A DNA stretch of 64,000 nucleotides from Jaltomata sinuosa. Lineage: Eukaryota > Streptophyta > Magnoliopsida > Solanales > Solanaceae. A program made the translations under genes and the position numbers. The notes below the pieces were generated by a model, which was given only the letters and a program-made list of their open reading frames with translations, was not told the origin of the DNA and ran no database searches. The stretch covers positions 248,001 through 312,000 of the forward strand of contig QJPP01000273.1 in the NCBI GenBank assembly GCA_003996215.1, in the 5' to 3' direction. Below are positions 21,980 through 32,906 of this stretch, piece by piece (the first letter of the stretch is position 1; each line of letters begins with the position of its first letter).

Positions 21980-22165
21980 AACTTTTTTTAGCGGTGGTAT
22001 GTGCGCCAGCTTGCGCGCACTTGTCTATTCCATAGAGTATCTACTATCTCCCCCAACATAGGTATTCGGCAACTCTACCTACCAAGGTTTAGGCGGATGG
22101 AAAGAAATCACCTAGCATGGGATTTCAACCCTAGTCTCCAAGGTTTGCACCTTAGAATAGTGCTC
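21980..22165. mobile_element. Fragment of a dispersed retroelement-like repeat
   Basis: Words such as GCGCCAGCTTGCGCGCACTT, CCACCTCC-like AGTATCTACTATCTCCCCC, and AAAGAAATCACCTAGCATGG followed by GGGATTTCAACCC recall a tRNA-like/LINE-associated 3' repeat widespread in plants. It lies in an intron of the BTB gene next to the mitochondrial insertion. Classification is uncertain. Confidence 0.4.
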
Positions 22166-22222
22166 ATTTGATGCATGGATAACCGCGAAAATGGACCTAA
22201 GACAAACCCTAGATGTGATAAT

Positions 22223-22391
22223 GTTTACGGCATGGAATAGCAGGGTATCTAATCCTGTTCGCGCCCCATGCTTTCGCACCTCAGCGTCGGTAGGGACCCA
22301 GAGAGCTGCCTTTGCTTTTGGCGTTCCTTCGTAGATCTCCGGATTTCACCCCTACACACAAAGTTCCACTCTCCTCTGTCTCACTCAAGTG
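22223..22391 (-). pseudogene. NUMT: mitochondrial small-subunit (18S) rRNA fragment
   Basis: On the minus strand this matches a central part of bacterial-type SSU rRNA, including AACAGGATTAGATACCCTG, the conserved 790-loop region, and GCGTGGGGAGCGAACAGG-like sequence. The ACGAAGGAACGCCAAAAGC and AGAGAGCTGC-like forms fit plant mitochondrial rather than plastid rRNA. It is only about 170 bp, carries substitutions in otherwise near-invariant sites (GGAATAGC replacing GGACTACC) and lies in an intron, so it is a non-functional nuclear insertion. Confidence 0.85.
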
Positions 22392-22876
22392 AATTGGTAA
22401 TATATATAATGTCAAACACATAGGGAAACACTAATTCAAGTCATACAAAAATGGTTGGTAAGTTTCTAAAAATGGCAGACATGGCATTAGCACTAATTTA
22501 TATTTGCCATCTTTATCTAAATTGAATGTCCATCAGCTTTCAATTTTCCTTGAAGAGAGAACGTTTCAGGTAATTATAACATGAAAAGCTCTAGTAACGC
22601 CAATTTCAAACAAAAAAAGTAGTAACTTTACTCTTCTCACCACAAACTCTGTTCATTTTTGTATTATGAAAATATCGTGACGAGACTAATGAACGCCACA
22701 TGTTCTACGCTTCTTAACCTCATCTCTCAATACTGTAACAAAGTCAAATTAACGGTAGCATGATCATGAGTGTGTCATCTTGCACAGCTTAAGGATGTTG
22801 GATCATCCTCTTTACTTTCTACTTCGGCCTCTTTTGTCTTCAGACTAGGATAAACTACTGAAATTTAATATGTAAT

Positions 22877-23178
22877 ACTCTCTCTTTCCCAATGTATTAT
22901 GTGGCACCCTTTCATTTTTAGTCCGTCCCAAAAAGAATGTCACCTTTCCTTATTTGGCAACTATTTAATGGCACCATCCCCATTTTACCCTTATTGGGTC
23001 CCACTTAACACTTTATTGTGAAGAAAAGTCAACTAAAGCTACGCACTACAGTGACTTTAATAAGGGCAATTTGGTAAACATAATGAAGTCTTCCCTAATT
23101 TCTTAAACCCCGTGCTCGTTCAAATGGTGGAAAGTCATGTGTCATGCCCGTGGCACTAGGTGACGTTTTAGAAGCATA
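22877..23178. mobile_element. Stowaway-like MITE, right end decayed
   Basis: Starts ACTCTCTCTTTCCCAATGTA and contains GTCCGTCCCAAAAAGAATGTC and TTATTGGGTCCCACTTAACA, words typical of Stowaway-type elements in plants. The right end (CATGCCCGTGGCACTAGGTG region) is an imperfect partner. Lies in a BTB gene intron. Confidence 0.45.
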
Positions 23179-23404
23179 ATAGTGATTTACTCATTAAGCT
23201 TACAAAAGGAATTACAGAGTCCATCAAGTTCTAAAGTAGCTGTAGCCAATAGGCATCTTTGACAAACAAGTTAGGACAATAAGCGTGTATAGATGATCAA
23301 TAAAAAACTCAAAATTATATATTTATGTTAAACAAGGGACTGGAAAGTGAACAATGCAATCCAGATCCAATAAGACAATCATATACAACCTTTTGAATGG
23401 CCAC

Positions 23405-23474
23405 CTTTCCGGCAAGTTCCTAGATTTGCTTGGTCATAAAGTAGATCTTCTGGTGTATATGCCCGACTGCTAAA
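23405..23474 (-). other. Possible 5' UTR exon of the BTB gene
   Basis: On the minus strand, TTTCTTGCAG precedes a 70-nt segment that ends at GGAAAG|GTGGCC. The segment is less AT-rich than its flanks and has no long open frame. It fits a leader exon between the promoter exon and the start-codon exon. Splice sites alone support it. Confidence 0.4.
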
Positions 23475-23950
23475 CTGCAAGAAAGAACTGAATATGGCTT
23501 AGTTGAAAAGAAAGGCCTGTGAGATTCATAAAGTCAGAAAAAGAAATTATAACTCAAATTTGAAATGTCTGCACATAACCGCCACTACTAACATAGTTTC
23601 TGTCTGGTGCATCATTATAATTATCACAGGTCGGAACTTGATAGTTGTAAGTTTTGGTAATCTGTATCTTTCTCAGTCGACAAATGAATAGTAGCATTGA
23701 TATTTAACATGAAATGTTAGCAAATGAATCAAAATTAACCTACGTTTGTCAATGTAACACACTACTTTTCAAGGCCGAATTTTTCGCAGGACTGCATAAG
23801 AAACATTTTCCAACAAAATAAGTTACTGTTTGATATGCACTACCCCGAAGAGTGCTCAAGACAGAAGTAGCTATAACAAGTAACTATATAAAGCAAACAG
23901 CAACTCCACAATCACAATCTATTCAGTAATTCAGCTACTTAACAAAAAAG

Positions 23951-24072
23951 ACAACAACATACCAGTGCAATCCCACAAGTGGGGGTCTGGGGAGGGTAAG
24001 ATGTACGCAGACCATACTCCTACCTTTGTAGGGTAGAGAGACTGTTTCCGATATACCCTCGGCTCAAAAGAA
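23951..24072 (-). mobile_element. TS-type SINE
   Basis: Minus-strand, well preserved: CAACAACATACCAGTGCAAT tail side, GTGGGGGTCTGGGGAGGGTA, GATGTACGCAGACCATAC and TGTTTCCGATATACCCTCGG. It lies in the inferred first or second intron of the BTB gene. Confidence 0.85.
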
Positions 24073-24334
24073 AAGAAGAATTTGAAGCACGATTATAAGA
24101 AAATAAGGCAGCAAAAAACAGGATACAAAGCAAATGAGCAACATATAGTAATAAACATTGAAGAACAAAGAAACTATGTGATTTCTAAATAATTACTAAT
24201 AAGGAGAAACGGAGAGGAGGCTAGCCCCTTTCTACAAGAAGTGCAACGACACTCGGCTACTTACTAACCTTCTACTTTAATTCTCGACCTTCATACCTTC
24301 CTATCTACGGTCATGTCTTCAGTGAGTTGAAGAC

Positions 24335-24520
24335 AGAAAAAGGTCAGCCCAGTGTACTAAAGCTCCCGCTATATGGGGGGTCCGAGAACAGGGCGGACCA
24401 CAATGATCTATTGTACCCAACCTTACCCTGCATTCCTGCAAGAGGCTATTCACGGCTTGACCCATGACCTCTTAGTCATATAGCATCAACTTTACCAGTT
24501 AATCCAAGGCTACCTTTCAG
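24335..24520 (-). mobile_element. Au-like SINE
   Basis: On the minus strand the tRNA head AGCCTTGGATTAACTGGTAA and B-box region GGTCATGGGTCAAGCCGTG are followed by TCTTGCAGGAATGCAGGGTA, ACAATAGATC and GTCCGCCCTG, then a GGGAGCTTTAGTACACTGGG tail region. All parts of the Au SINE family are recognisable. Confidence 0.82.
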
Positions 24521-25001
24521 CGGAAGACAACTTGCTTAACTATTAGTAACATTTCAAAGAACCCCAAACACTTCCCAGATTTGACAAAATGTATATAAAA
24601 CAAAACAAGACAATGGGGTAAAGTCCATTTTTACCCTTTATCCAAAATGACCCACATTCTCCTTCCCTTCATGAACCCCATTTTCAAGATTATCAAAGCA
24701 CCCCTTGTTTTACTTCCCTTCACTCAAGCAACACATACCAAAGTCTTCCAGTAGATATCTGCAAATCATAAAACAAAAATCAAAACACCCCACCAACAGA
24801 ATCAGCTAAATCCAGCAAATTTCTATTGAATGGAACAGTTCAGTATCAAAAAGTACAATGAAAAATCTAAAGATAAGATTTTTCTTAATAACCCATATCA
24901 AGAATGTAATGATAAAGATTCTTAAAGGGTATTATACATAATAACACAAAATAATTTGAAGACAGTAGCATAAATTAAGGATTTTTGTGCAAAAAACATA
25001 C

Positions 25002-25160
25002 CTTTCCTATTCATTATCAAGTAGATTCAGAGTACCAATTTGGGGGATTTGGGCATTTGATTCTTGGAACTGTTTAAAGATTAGAAAAAATTGGAAAATA
25101 GAGTAGTTGAGTTGAGTTCAACTTTTTGGAAGGAAAAATTGAGGAATGTAAAATTCTTGA
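25002..25160 (-). other. Possible first (non-coding) exon of the BTB gene
   Basis: On the minus strand a strong donor, AATAGGAAAG|GTATGTTTT, follows a purine-rich leader with no long frame. The stretch upstream of it (around 25160) would be the promoter. A tiny further exon at about 24739-24758, between TTTGCAG and GTATGTG, is also possible. Transcript evidence would be needed. Confidence 0.4.
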
Positions 25161-25164
25161 AAAT

Positions 25165-26110
25165 GTTTTAAAAGGGGAATGTAAAGCTAAAATTCTGATG
25201 ATGGTTGATATTCTTTATTAAATTTTTTGGGCACAAGTTGGGAATTTTTTATTTTTTATTTTTCCACTCGGTGTTTGATATTCATATGGAAATCTGATTA
25301 ATTCACATCGCGTAGAGCTTATTCGAGAAAAGCACTCTCCAAAGATTTTTCCATACTTTGAATGCTAAGTCGAAACTTTTGATTAATGAAGGAGCAGCTT
25401 CATGCGTTCTGCTGCACTATATGTCATTTGGTACACCAGATATGATAAGTATTTTATCCCACTCTCCATATGGGATAATAATTGCACTATTTTAATATAA
25501 ATAATATAATAAAATAGTGTCGAAATTAGTTAATACTTCATACAAAATAAAAAATAAAGTTAATTTTAAATTCTATCCAAAATTATTATACTTATCCACG
25601 TCCCAGATAACCCTTTTAGTGGTAGTTTTTTAAAATATCTATCCTTGAGCAGACACTACTAGTAAAACAAAGCTTCAAAAAAGATATTCTAAATTTTATG
25701 CTTGGAAATATACTGGAGACTTTTGTGATATTCGACATTTTTTTGATTCTTCAATTACCTTAACATATAGGTAATGATTTTTCCCTCTTTGTATTAATAT
25801 ATATCTCAATTAAACTCTGAAAGTATCACAATACACTATAAATTTATATGTTATTGATCATGGCCATAAATACTTTTATTAGTACCACGTTATTTAAGAA
25901 TCTCATTACTTGAAGTTAAAATTCACAGTTGAAGAACTTAGCATATAACTTATATAATCTGTAGCAATTGTTCAATTTAATTGATCGAATTATCAAACCT
26001 TTTCTGTTCTTCAAATTTTATCAAACATATAAAGAAAATGAGAATGAAAATCTTACCTTATGTTAATACTTTTATTTATCTAAATTAAAGAAATTGAATT
26101 GTTGTTTGAT
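25165..26110. other. Intergenic stretch with decayed MITEs and a SINE remnant
   Basis: 25265-25425 resembles a degenerate minus-strand copy of the SINE at 29250-29438 (CACATCGCGTAGAGCTTATT, CTTCATGCGTTCTGCTGCAC). 25430-25625 resembles a small MITE (TTTGGTACACCAGATATGAT through CAGATAACCC). The rest is AT-rich with no gene. Confidence 0.45.
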
Positions 26111-26113
26111 CTA

Positions 26114-26413
26114 TTAATTACGAAATCTTTGTCCATTTATAAAAAGTAAGATTTTTTTTTTATTTTTCACTCGGTATTCGATATTCGCATGAATCTTAAA
26201 TATTGTGCTTGAAATTTCACATTCTTTCATTTTTAATTTGATGGTAGTCTGTCTAAGATCAATTTTTGAAAAAAAAAAATTTGATACCTTGCAACAGATC
26301 AAATAAGTCATCAATTCATGACAAAAATACTTATTTTTGACAGTTATTTTGTTCAATTTATGATAATCAATACATATTCTAAACGAGTGTTCCTTCTTCC
26401 TTGCAAATAGCAT
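26114..26413 (-). pseudogene. Ty3/gypsy reverse transcriptase fragment
   Basis: The translated minus strand keeps the gypsy RT order: FARKKEHSFRICIDYHKLNK, then TVKNKY, then a decayed LLD-like stretch and FSKIDLRQ. The YxDD catalytic box and the rest of pol are absent, and the frame ends early. A dead remnant of an LTR retrotransposon of which no LTRs were found nearby. Confidence 0.85.
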
Positions 26414-28851
26414 TAATAAACTTCAGTGACGAAGCCAAAAATATTACTAAGGGTGATAAAAAATTTAATATATATTTTAAAAAGATATTTTTACAGTATT
26501 ATTTTTTAGATACACAATATAATTTTTTGACAAAAAATATTCAAATGACTACCCTTAAATCTATGTAACTACGCCATTAATACACCCCAAGGTGAAAAAC
26601 TTGATGTAATGAAACCTATTCTAACAAGTCTTTCAAATATTTTTTTGTGTTTCAACTATGCTAATACTATTATCATTATGTAAAGAAGAATTAGTTAGAC
26701 TGAGTGTCAGCAGGGGCGAATCTAAAGGGTCGTGAGGGTATTCATTTTGAACTCCTTCGACAAAGTTTAGGGGTTCAAAAGTATTTACTTTAAAGTTTTA
26801 AATTTAAATTTTAAGCATTATATTTTTATTTTTTTAAATTCTCTAAATGAAAATTTTAAATCGTCACTGAATATTAGATAAAACATCTTACACTAAAATC
26901 TACATTTTTTTTTTCTCTGTGAATCACAAACTGGAAAATTTAGTGTTGTAACACTCTTAGTCAGTTGGACCATTGACTTGGCTTTTTGACTAAACATAAG
27001 AAAATAATTAGAAAATAATTTAATTTTCCACTTCATGCATTGCCTTTTTGTTTATTCTAATATAGTTATTCTTTATTACGTGTTGAATTTCTTGACCATG
27101 ACTTAAGAAAATTTTGTTCGTAAAAGCTTACTCAAGATTTGATGTTTACGAATTTTGAATTATAATTCTTTGGAGTTATTAAGTTTTAAACTTATAATGT
27201 ATGCATAAAAATGAGTTCTCTTAACACAGATATAATGTTTGAGCTAAAGTTATTGAGTTTTATCTAACGTATATGGTAAACGGTAGACTTTTTCTTTCTA
27301 AAAGAAAAGTAACTTTCTTTATAAAATATGTAAGTACAATTTTGTGTATCCCTTTATGTACTTCATGACCTTCAAGAAATTAAAGTAGGTAGCACTTCGA
27401 ATTGATCACAAGGAGCGCCTTTAATTGATATTTTCTTTTTGTTTCTTCAATCTAGGTCCAAATGGCGCACTTTTCGAGCAAATTTTGTGAGTGAAGCGTC
27501 CTACGACACTTTAAATGAATCTTGAGGAGGCTAAGGTTTATGTCCTCCTCAGGTCTTGTCAAACCCTCCCACCAACACAAGTGAATATAGCTTGGGAGGT
27601 GGTTTAATTATTTTTAAAAAAAAAACTTTTCTCGTGAGTCGTGAGGACAAGCCATTTTAATTTCAGTTTATTAAATCTAATGACAGAACTTTAAAAAGTA
27701 GGCCGTTTGGTTTGTATCTTTCTATGACCCTCAGCATAAGAAGGAGGCAGATAGACAATTTCCTTTCACGCTCATGTTACGTCGAGGTACAAAATCTAAT
27801 CCAATATAACATAATCGATTAGTTAACGTATTGGTTAATCGTAATTACTTCGCCAATATTAATTAAAGATTTTTGAAAAAAGACTTTATTTGATATTTTA
27901 ATCTTTTTAAGAACCTTCCAAAACTTTATAGAATTTTCAAGATAATATTCTTTTGGTATATAGTTGATTAGTTGATTGATAGCTTGAACAATTTTCATGC
28001 AAAACAAATCTAAAAAAGTGTCAAAAACTTTGGAAGTCAGCAAAAGTATTACTAGTAGACTTCAACAACGCGGTTAAGGAAAAAATATATGATATTTTAG
28101 AAATTCTACCTCGATACGCGACAAAAAAAAAAATGCTTGTGCGCATTAAGAATTTAAATTATATACGTTGATAGTATAATATATTTTTACATTATTGGGA
28201 TAAACTTGTGTTTAACGCAAGCAATTAAGAATTGATCACTTGATTGCTCACCTAAACTTCCTCCTCGTTGGTCAGAGTTCGATTCTTCACCTTGTAATTC
28301 CTTTCCAGTTCCCCTTCTCCTGCCCTTCCGATTAAAAAATAAATTAATATCACTTGGTTGCATAAAAGCAAAAATGATCACTTATATTTGGTAGAAAGTT
28401 CAAAGTAGTCTCATAAATATAAATCTTGAACAATTTTAGTCCTATATGTTGCATTTTTGGTCTCCATTCAATTTAAACATGAATACAAATTGAAGTTATT
28501 TTCTAATTTTTGATCGAGTTGTTCAGCATCACGTGTTACTTCTAAAAATGGATTAAGAACAAATATACTATAAACAAAAAAAAAAAAACATTTATTTGTC
28601 TAGCTTATTTTGGACATATATATGTAATAATTATCATTTGCTCATCATCTAAGATTGTGGCGAGATGGTAAGTACCTATTTCTTTAGCAAAAGTCTTTGA
28701 GTTAAAGTCTTTAAAATAGAGTCATATTTGGTAAGAAACATTTTATCCCCAAATGAGATATCGAGATACAAAACCAGATGTCCAGATTAGTCGAATTCCA
28801 AAATGGATTTTGAACATCAAATGAAAAAAACTTAAAAAGAAAAGAGTTAAT
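26414..28851. other. Intergenic AT-rich stretch
   Basis: About 26700-26875 carries a decayed relative of the 212-bp repeat (CAGGGGCGAATCTAAAGG, CGTCACTGAATATTAG). 28195-28350 has a tRNA-like B-box (CAGAGTTCGATTCTTC) and 28645-28700 another tRNA-like piece (TTGTGGCGAGATGGTAAGTA); both may be SINE remnants. No gene is supported. Confidence 0.4.
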
Positions 28852-29147
28852 GGTAAAAAAATACACTAAAGTATTTAGATTTTTGAGTTTCTTACGTGAG
28901 CTATCAAGTGTGCGAGTTTTCTACCTGAACTATCACCAACTATTTATTAAAACGCACACCTCAATTAACAAATTGTTCACTTTTCCTACCTGAACGATAG
29001 TGATATTCATGTAGGAAAAATGAACAATTGATAGTTGAGATGTGTTTGATAAATAATTGATTGATAATTCAGGTAGAAAACTCACACACCTAATAGTTCA
29101 AATATAAAACTCAAAAAATCGAGACACTTTACATGTATTTTTGAACC
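28852..29147. mobile_element. Long-TIR foldback MITE
   Basis: Arms of about 145 bp on each side are imperfect inverted copies, e.g. GAGTTTTCTACCTGAACTAT against its complement ATAATTCAGGTAGAAAACTC, and TTGTTCACTTTTCCTACCTG against CATGTAGGAAAAATGAACAA. The whole 296 bp can fold into one hairpin. No clean target duplication remains. Confidence 0.78.
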
Positions 29148-29249
29148 TTCACTCATAAGAAAAGACTATCTAGTTGCTCTTTACTTTGACCAAAGTCCAC
29201 AAGCAATCACATTGTGAGAAAGTATGACTTAGTTACTTTGACCAATCTT

Positions 29250-29438
29250 TTTTTTTGGTTTCTATTTGGTATCCGCGTATTCACATTGGAGTTCCGACTA
29301 AATTGAATCGCGCACTACAGAGCTCACTTTGGAGATGACGCCGCTCTCAACATGATTTTCTCCGTACCCAGGACTCGAACCTGAAACGTCTAATTAAGGG
29401 GTGAAGAAGTCTCACCACTGCACCACAACCCACGTTGT
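29250..29438 (-). mobile_element. tRNA-derived SINE in the PUB24-like promoter, with 17-bp TSD
   Basis: On the minus strand the head GTGGGTTGTGGTGCAGTGGT (A-box) is followed by CAGGTTCGAGTCCTGGGTAC (B-box), a body with CGGCGTCATCTCC, and an A-rich tail at the left. The 17-bp TTACTTTGACCAATCTT occurs outside both ends (29233-29249 and 29439-29455), proving retroposition. The insertion ends about 15 bp before the TATA box of the PUB24-like gene. Confidence 0.93.
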
Positions 29439-29480
29439 TTACTTTGACCAATCTTATTGATTCCTTCTCAATTATATAAA
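29439..29480 (+). promoter_or_regulatory. PUB24-like core promoter (W-box and TATA)
   Basis: TTTGACC (a TTGACC W-box) at about 29444 precedes a TATA box ATTATATAAACC at about 29471. The ATG is 210 bp further on. The W-box lies inside the SINE target duplication, so a second copy stands at 29238-29243, and TTTGACC occurs again near 29188. Confidence 0.6.
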
Positions 29481-29681
29481 CCTTACAGAATTTTTTCCAC
29501 TCTATTATTCTCCAGTCTTCTTCCTTCATTTACTTCAATACATTAGCCGTTTTTTCTTACCAAAATATCCGTCTCCTTTCCACACCTATCCATTTATTAC
29601 AAACACTTCTTATTATATCACAAAACCAAATTGAAAAACCAAAAAAAAACACATTTCTAGTTCACTATTTTCCATCCTTCA

Positions 29682-30929
29682 ATGGAAAATATTGAAGTTC
29701 CTGAGTATTTCATTTGTCCAATTTCTCTACAAATCATGAAAGACCCCGTAACCGCGGTTACGGGGATCACGTACGATCGCGATAGCATCGAACGTTGGCT
29801 ATCGAAGAACCCTAGTAATAATAATAACGACATTTGTCCTGTCACGAAGCTACACGTGCCACGAGATTCCGACCTAACACCAAACCACACTCTCCGTCGT
29901 TTGATCCAAGCGTGGTGTGTCGCGAATGGATACAATGTCGTTGATAGGATCGTGACTCCAAAGCCTCCGTTGAGTAAATTCTACGTCCTCAACCTCGTTC
30001 TTGATCTCTCCGTCCCTAGGACGGAGAATATCAAGACGTTAGAGAAGTTGGAGATGTTGGCTAAGGAGAATGAGAGAAACAAGACATACATGGTTGAAGT
30101 TGGAGTTCATAAAGCCCTAGTTAATTTCTTGATTCAATATTGTTACAAGAAATGTGACACAAATGGCCTTGAAAAAACCCTTAGTACACTTTCCTTGATT
30201 TGGGATTTTTCGTTAAATAACGACGAAAATCGCGAAGAGGTACTAATAGATTCGATAACGTGGGCGTTAGGTCTTGATCGCGACATGCAGAGCCATGCAA
30301 CGATCAAGAACCACGCGATGAGCCTATTGAGATCCATCATTGGGAAGGCGAGTTCGAGCACATTGGAGAGACTAAAACCCCAATTATTCGATAAAATAAT
30401 TGGGTTTTTGCGCGATAGTACTATCACCATCGCGCAAAAAGGGGTTAACGATGCTTTGCACGTCATGCTAGACACTAGTCCATCGGGCAGAAATCGAAAC
30501 ATGATGATTCAATCACGGGCGATTTTCGAGCTCATCGAGCTCGAACTCAAGACTTCATCAAACAATAAAAAATCCAAAGAGCTCATTTTTGGGATACTAT
30601 TCAATTTATGTTCTTGTGCTGATGGTAGGGCACAACTATTAAGTCATGCTTGTGGAATTGCTATGATTACAAAGAGGATTTTGAAGGTTTCACCAATTGT
30701 AGATGAAAAAGCAATGTTGATTCTTTGTTTAATTTCAAAATATTCACCAACAAGTGGAGTACTTCAAGAAATGTTGAAAGTCAAAAGTGTGTCAAAGATT
30801 TGTACTGTGATTCAAGCTGATTGTCCTACATATATCAAAGATAAAGCAAGGGAAATACTAAGAAGACATTTTGATGTTTGGAAGAATTCACCATGTGTTG
30901 AAGTTGCTACCTTAACAAGGTATGCTTAA
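29682..30929 (+). CDS. PUB24: U-box/ARM E3 ubiquitin ligase, PUB24-like (415 aa)
   Basis: Single-exon gene for a plant U-box E3 ligase that would transfer ubiquitin from an E2 to substrates. The U-box spans about residues 5-78 with C12-P13-I14 and the TYDR..IERWL segment. An ARM-repeat-like helical region fills the rest and ends in ILRRHFDVWKNSPCVEV, a family hallmark. The spacing DSDLTPNHTLRRLIQAWC and the short linker fit Arabidopsis PUB24 better than PUB22/23. It lies 8.8 kb from the PUB22/23-like cluster in the same orientation as its first three members, so an older tandem duplication is likely. PUB22/23/24 act together as negative regulators of PAMP responses in Arabidopsis; the role here is inferred. 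Confidence 0.9.
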   Translation: MENIEVPEYFICPISLQIMKDPVTAVTGITYDRDSIERWLSKNPSNNNNDICPVTKLHVPRDSDLTPNHTLRRLIQAWCVANGYNVVDRIVTPKPPLSKFYVLNLVLDLSVPRTENIKTLEKLEMLAKENERNKTYMVEVGVHKALVNFLIQYCYKKCDTNGLEKTLSTLSLIWDFSLNNDENREEVLIDSITWALGLDRDMQSHATIKNHAMSLLRSIIGKASSSTLERLKPQLFDKIIGFLRDSTITIAQKGVNDALHVMLDTSPSGRNRNMMIQSRAIFELIELELKTSSNNKKSKELIFGILFNLCSCADGRAQLLSHACGIAMITKRILKVSPIVDEKAMLILCLISKYSPTSGVLQEMLKVKSVSKICTVIQADCPTYIKDKAREILRRHFDVWKNSPCVEVATLTRYA

Positions 30930-30933
30930 TAAT

Positions 30934-31762
30934 GATCATCATTACAAGATTTTTTATGTTTTTTTTTTATTTACATTCGGTGTTTTGTGTATCCGTTTTG
31001 ATGCTCGATCATAATAATCTGAATTCGCGTCGGAAAATCTCACTTTGAGTTATCATTACATGAATGTTTTGGTTTTTCACCTGATTTTGCTATCCAATTT
31101 GAGGTCCGATTAATCTGAATTCGCACCAAAAAATCTCAGTTGGAGTGATACAAGAATTTTTTTTGGCTTTCCACCCTTTATCTGGTATCCGATTTGAGGT
31201 CCGACTAATCTGAATTTATACCGAGAAATCCCATTTTGGGTGATTATTACAAGATTTTTTAAGTTTTTTTGGGTTTTACATCCAGTGTTCTTTGTATCCG
31301 ATTTGGTGCTCGACTAATAATCTAGATTTCGCACCAGAAAATCTCTCTGAGTGATCATTGCACGATTTTTTCCTGTTATTTCACCTTGTGTTTGGTATTT
31401 TATATGAGGTTTGACTAATCTAAATTTGTACTGAAACCATTTAGGGTGATTATTACAGGATCTTTTCCTATTTTTCACCTGGTGTCAAGTACGCATTTTG
31501 GGGTGTTTGATTTGGATTCATGCGGAGAAATCCCACTTCATGTGATATTACAAGATTTTTTTTCATTTGGTGTATGGAACCCATTTTGAGGTTCGAAGAT
31601 AACTGAAATTCATGTTCAAAGTCTCACTTTGAAAGATAAAATGCTTTTCTAACATAAACGACTCTATTCACGGGGGCTCAAACACAAGATCACCTTTGAT
31701 TAAGGATGGAGGCACCTCCATCCACCACACAACCTTAATGTGTGATTATTACAAGGATTATA
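30934..31762 (-). repeat. SINE-derived tandem array in the PUB24-like 3' region
   Basis: Seven monomers of about 87-105 bp start near 30978, 31083, 31178, 31283, 31387, 31481 and 31568. Each carries the body of the SINE family seen at 29250-29438 (TATCCGATTTGAGGTCCGAC, CACCAGAAAATCTC). Only the last unit, at the right, has the tRNA-like head (minus strand, ending about 31738). The words GTGATTATTACAAGATTTT recur between monomers and also flank the array at 30938-30960 and 31741-31760. The monomer is thus a SINE body plus target duplication. The array starts within about 10 bp of the stop codon. Confidence 0.85.
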
Positions 31763-32904
31763 TTACTAAATTAATATCCAAACACTTTTGTAGAATTTTA
31801 TTGATATAAGGTTTAATCTCATTTAATAAATTTGCAAGTAAATCATGAAGAACTTCTTTATTTCAAAGTGAAGGATGATCCACTTGTATAAATGGCTTAT
31901 ATGAACCAAATTTCAAATCTTTGTTAAGATCTTTTCTTTTCATTTATTCAAGCAATTATTCTTGACTTCATTTGTTGTGTTCAATAAATTTTGTAGGGCT
32001 CAAGGTAGATGCATGATTTGAACATTTCTAACCAATATAATGTTGATTAAAAATAGACTAGTTAGGTTTCTTCAACAACTCAAGTTTTCTTTTTTACGGA
32101 GGTCACTACTAGAAACAAGAGACTTTTTCATCACAAATTAGTGAAAAGTTTATGTTACCGAATATGATTTTTCACTCATTTTTCACTGAATCAGTTCATT
32201 GGAAAAATGCATGATGAAAAACAGATTCTCACTGAAATAGTTGAAAACTTTCTACTTTTTCTGTATGAAAACAATCAGTGATTACGCTTAACCAGATCCA
32301 AAAGGAGAGAGGACACATACCGTTCGGTAAGTGAAAGACGAGACCATCGACAAAGAAATACCGAACTCTACCTGTGTGAGGCCTCGTAGACAGGGAGAAC
32401 CACTCGACTCTAAACCAAATTAAAAATATATACTCGGCTATAGGATGACAATTCTTTTTTCTTTCTTTTTTCATCGATTCTATTAAAATATCTAATGAGA
32501 ATAACCACTAAATATTTTTTAATGGGAAAATGCAGTGAGAAAATAATGACTTTTTAGTAGTGGGTTTTCTTTTAAAACATTTTGTTTACTATCCAATTAA
32601 TTAGGTTATTTATTTATTTATTATTTCACTTCTAAGGCTCAGTTGAAAGGGGTGCAGGATAACATGGCTTTGTCAGAATAAATAATTTATTTTCTTAATT
32701 TAATAAAAAAAATTATAAGTTCAATGAAGCTTGACTTTGTCTTTGTTTACTTTGTTGGTCTCGAGGTGTATAGATGATTGCTTGTATTTCTGATCTAATT
32801 TTCTTCTACAACTTGTGCTAGTGATATAGGTATATACTTGATTAATGATTATGTAGTCAATGTATTTTAATTATAAAAAATGAGGAACCAAAAAAAATAA
32901 ATTA
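31763..32904. other. Intergenic stretch
   Basis: No supported gene. 32100-32560 contains ACTACTAGAAACAAGAGACTTTTT at one end and TGACTTTTTAGTAGTGGG at the other, suggesting a non-autonomous CACTA/hAT-like insertion, but the interior is undefined. Confidence 0.4.
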
Positions 32905-32906
32905 TA

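Noticed and set aside
22200..22400. A functional rRNA gene
   Set aside because: Only about 170 bp of the SSU rRNA is present, with changes at near-invariant positions, so it is a NUMT.
29330..29435. A tRNA gene on the minus strand
   Set aside because: A- and B-box-like parts are present, but there is no cloverleaf of normal length; the A-rich tail and 17-bp TSD show it is a SINE.
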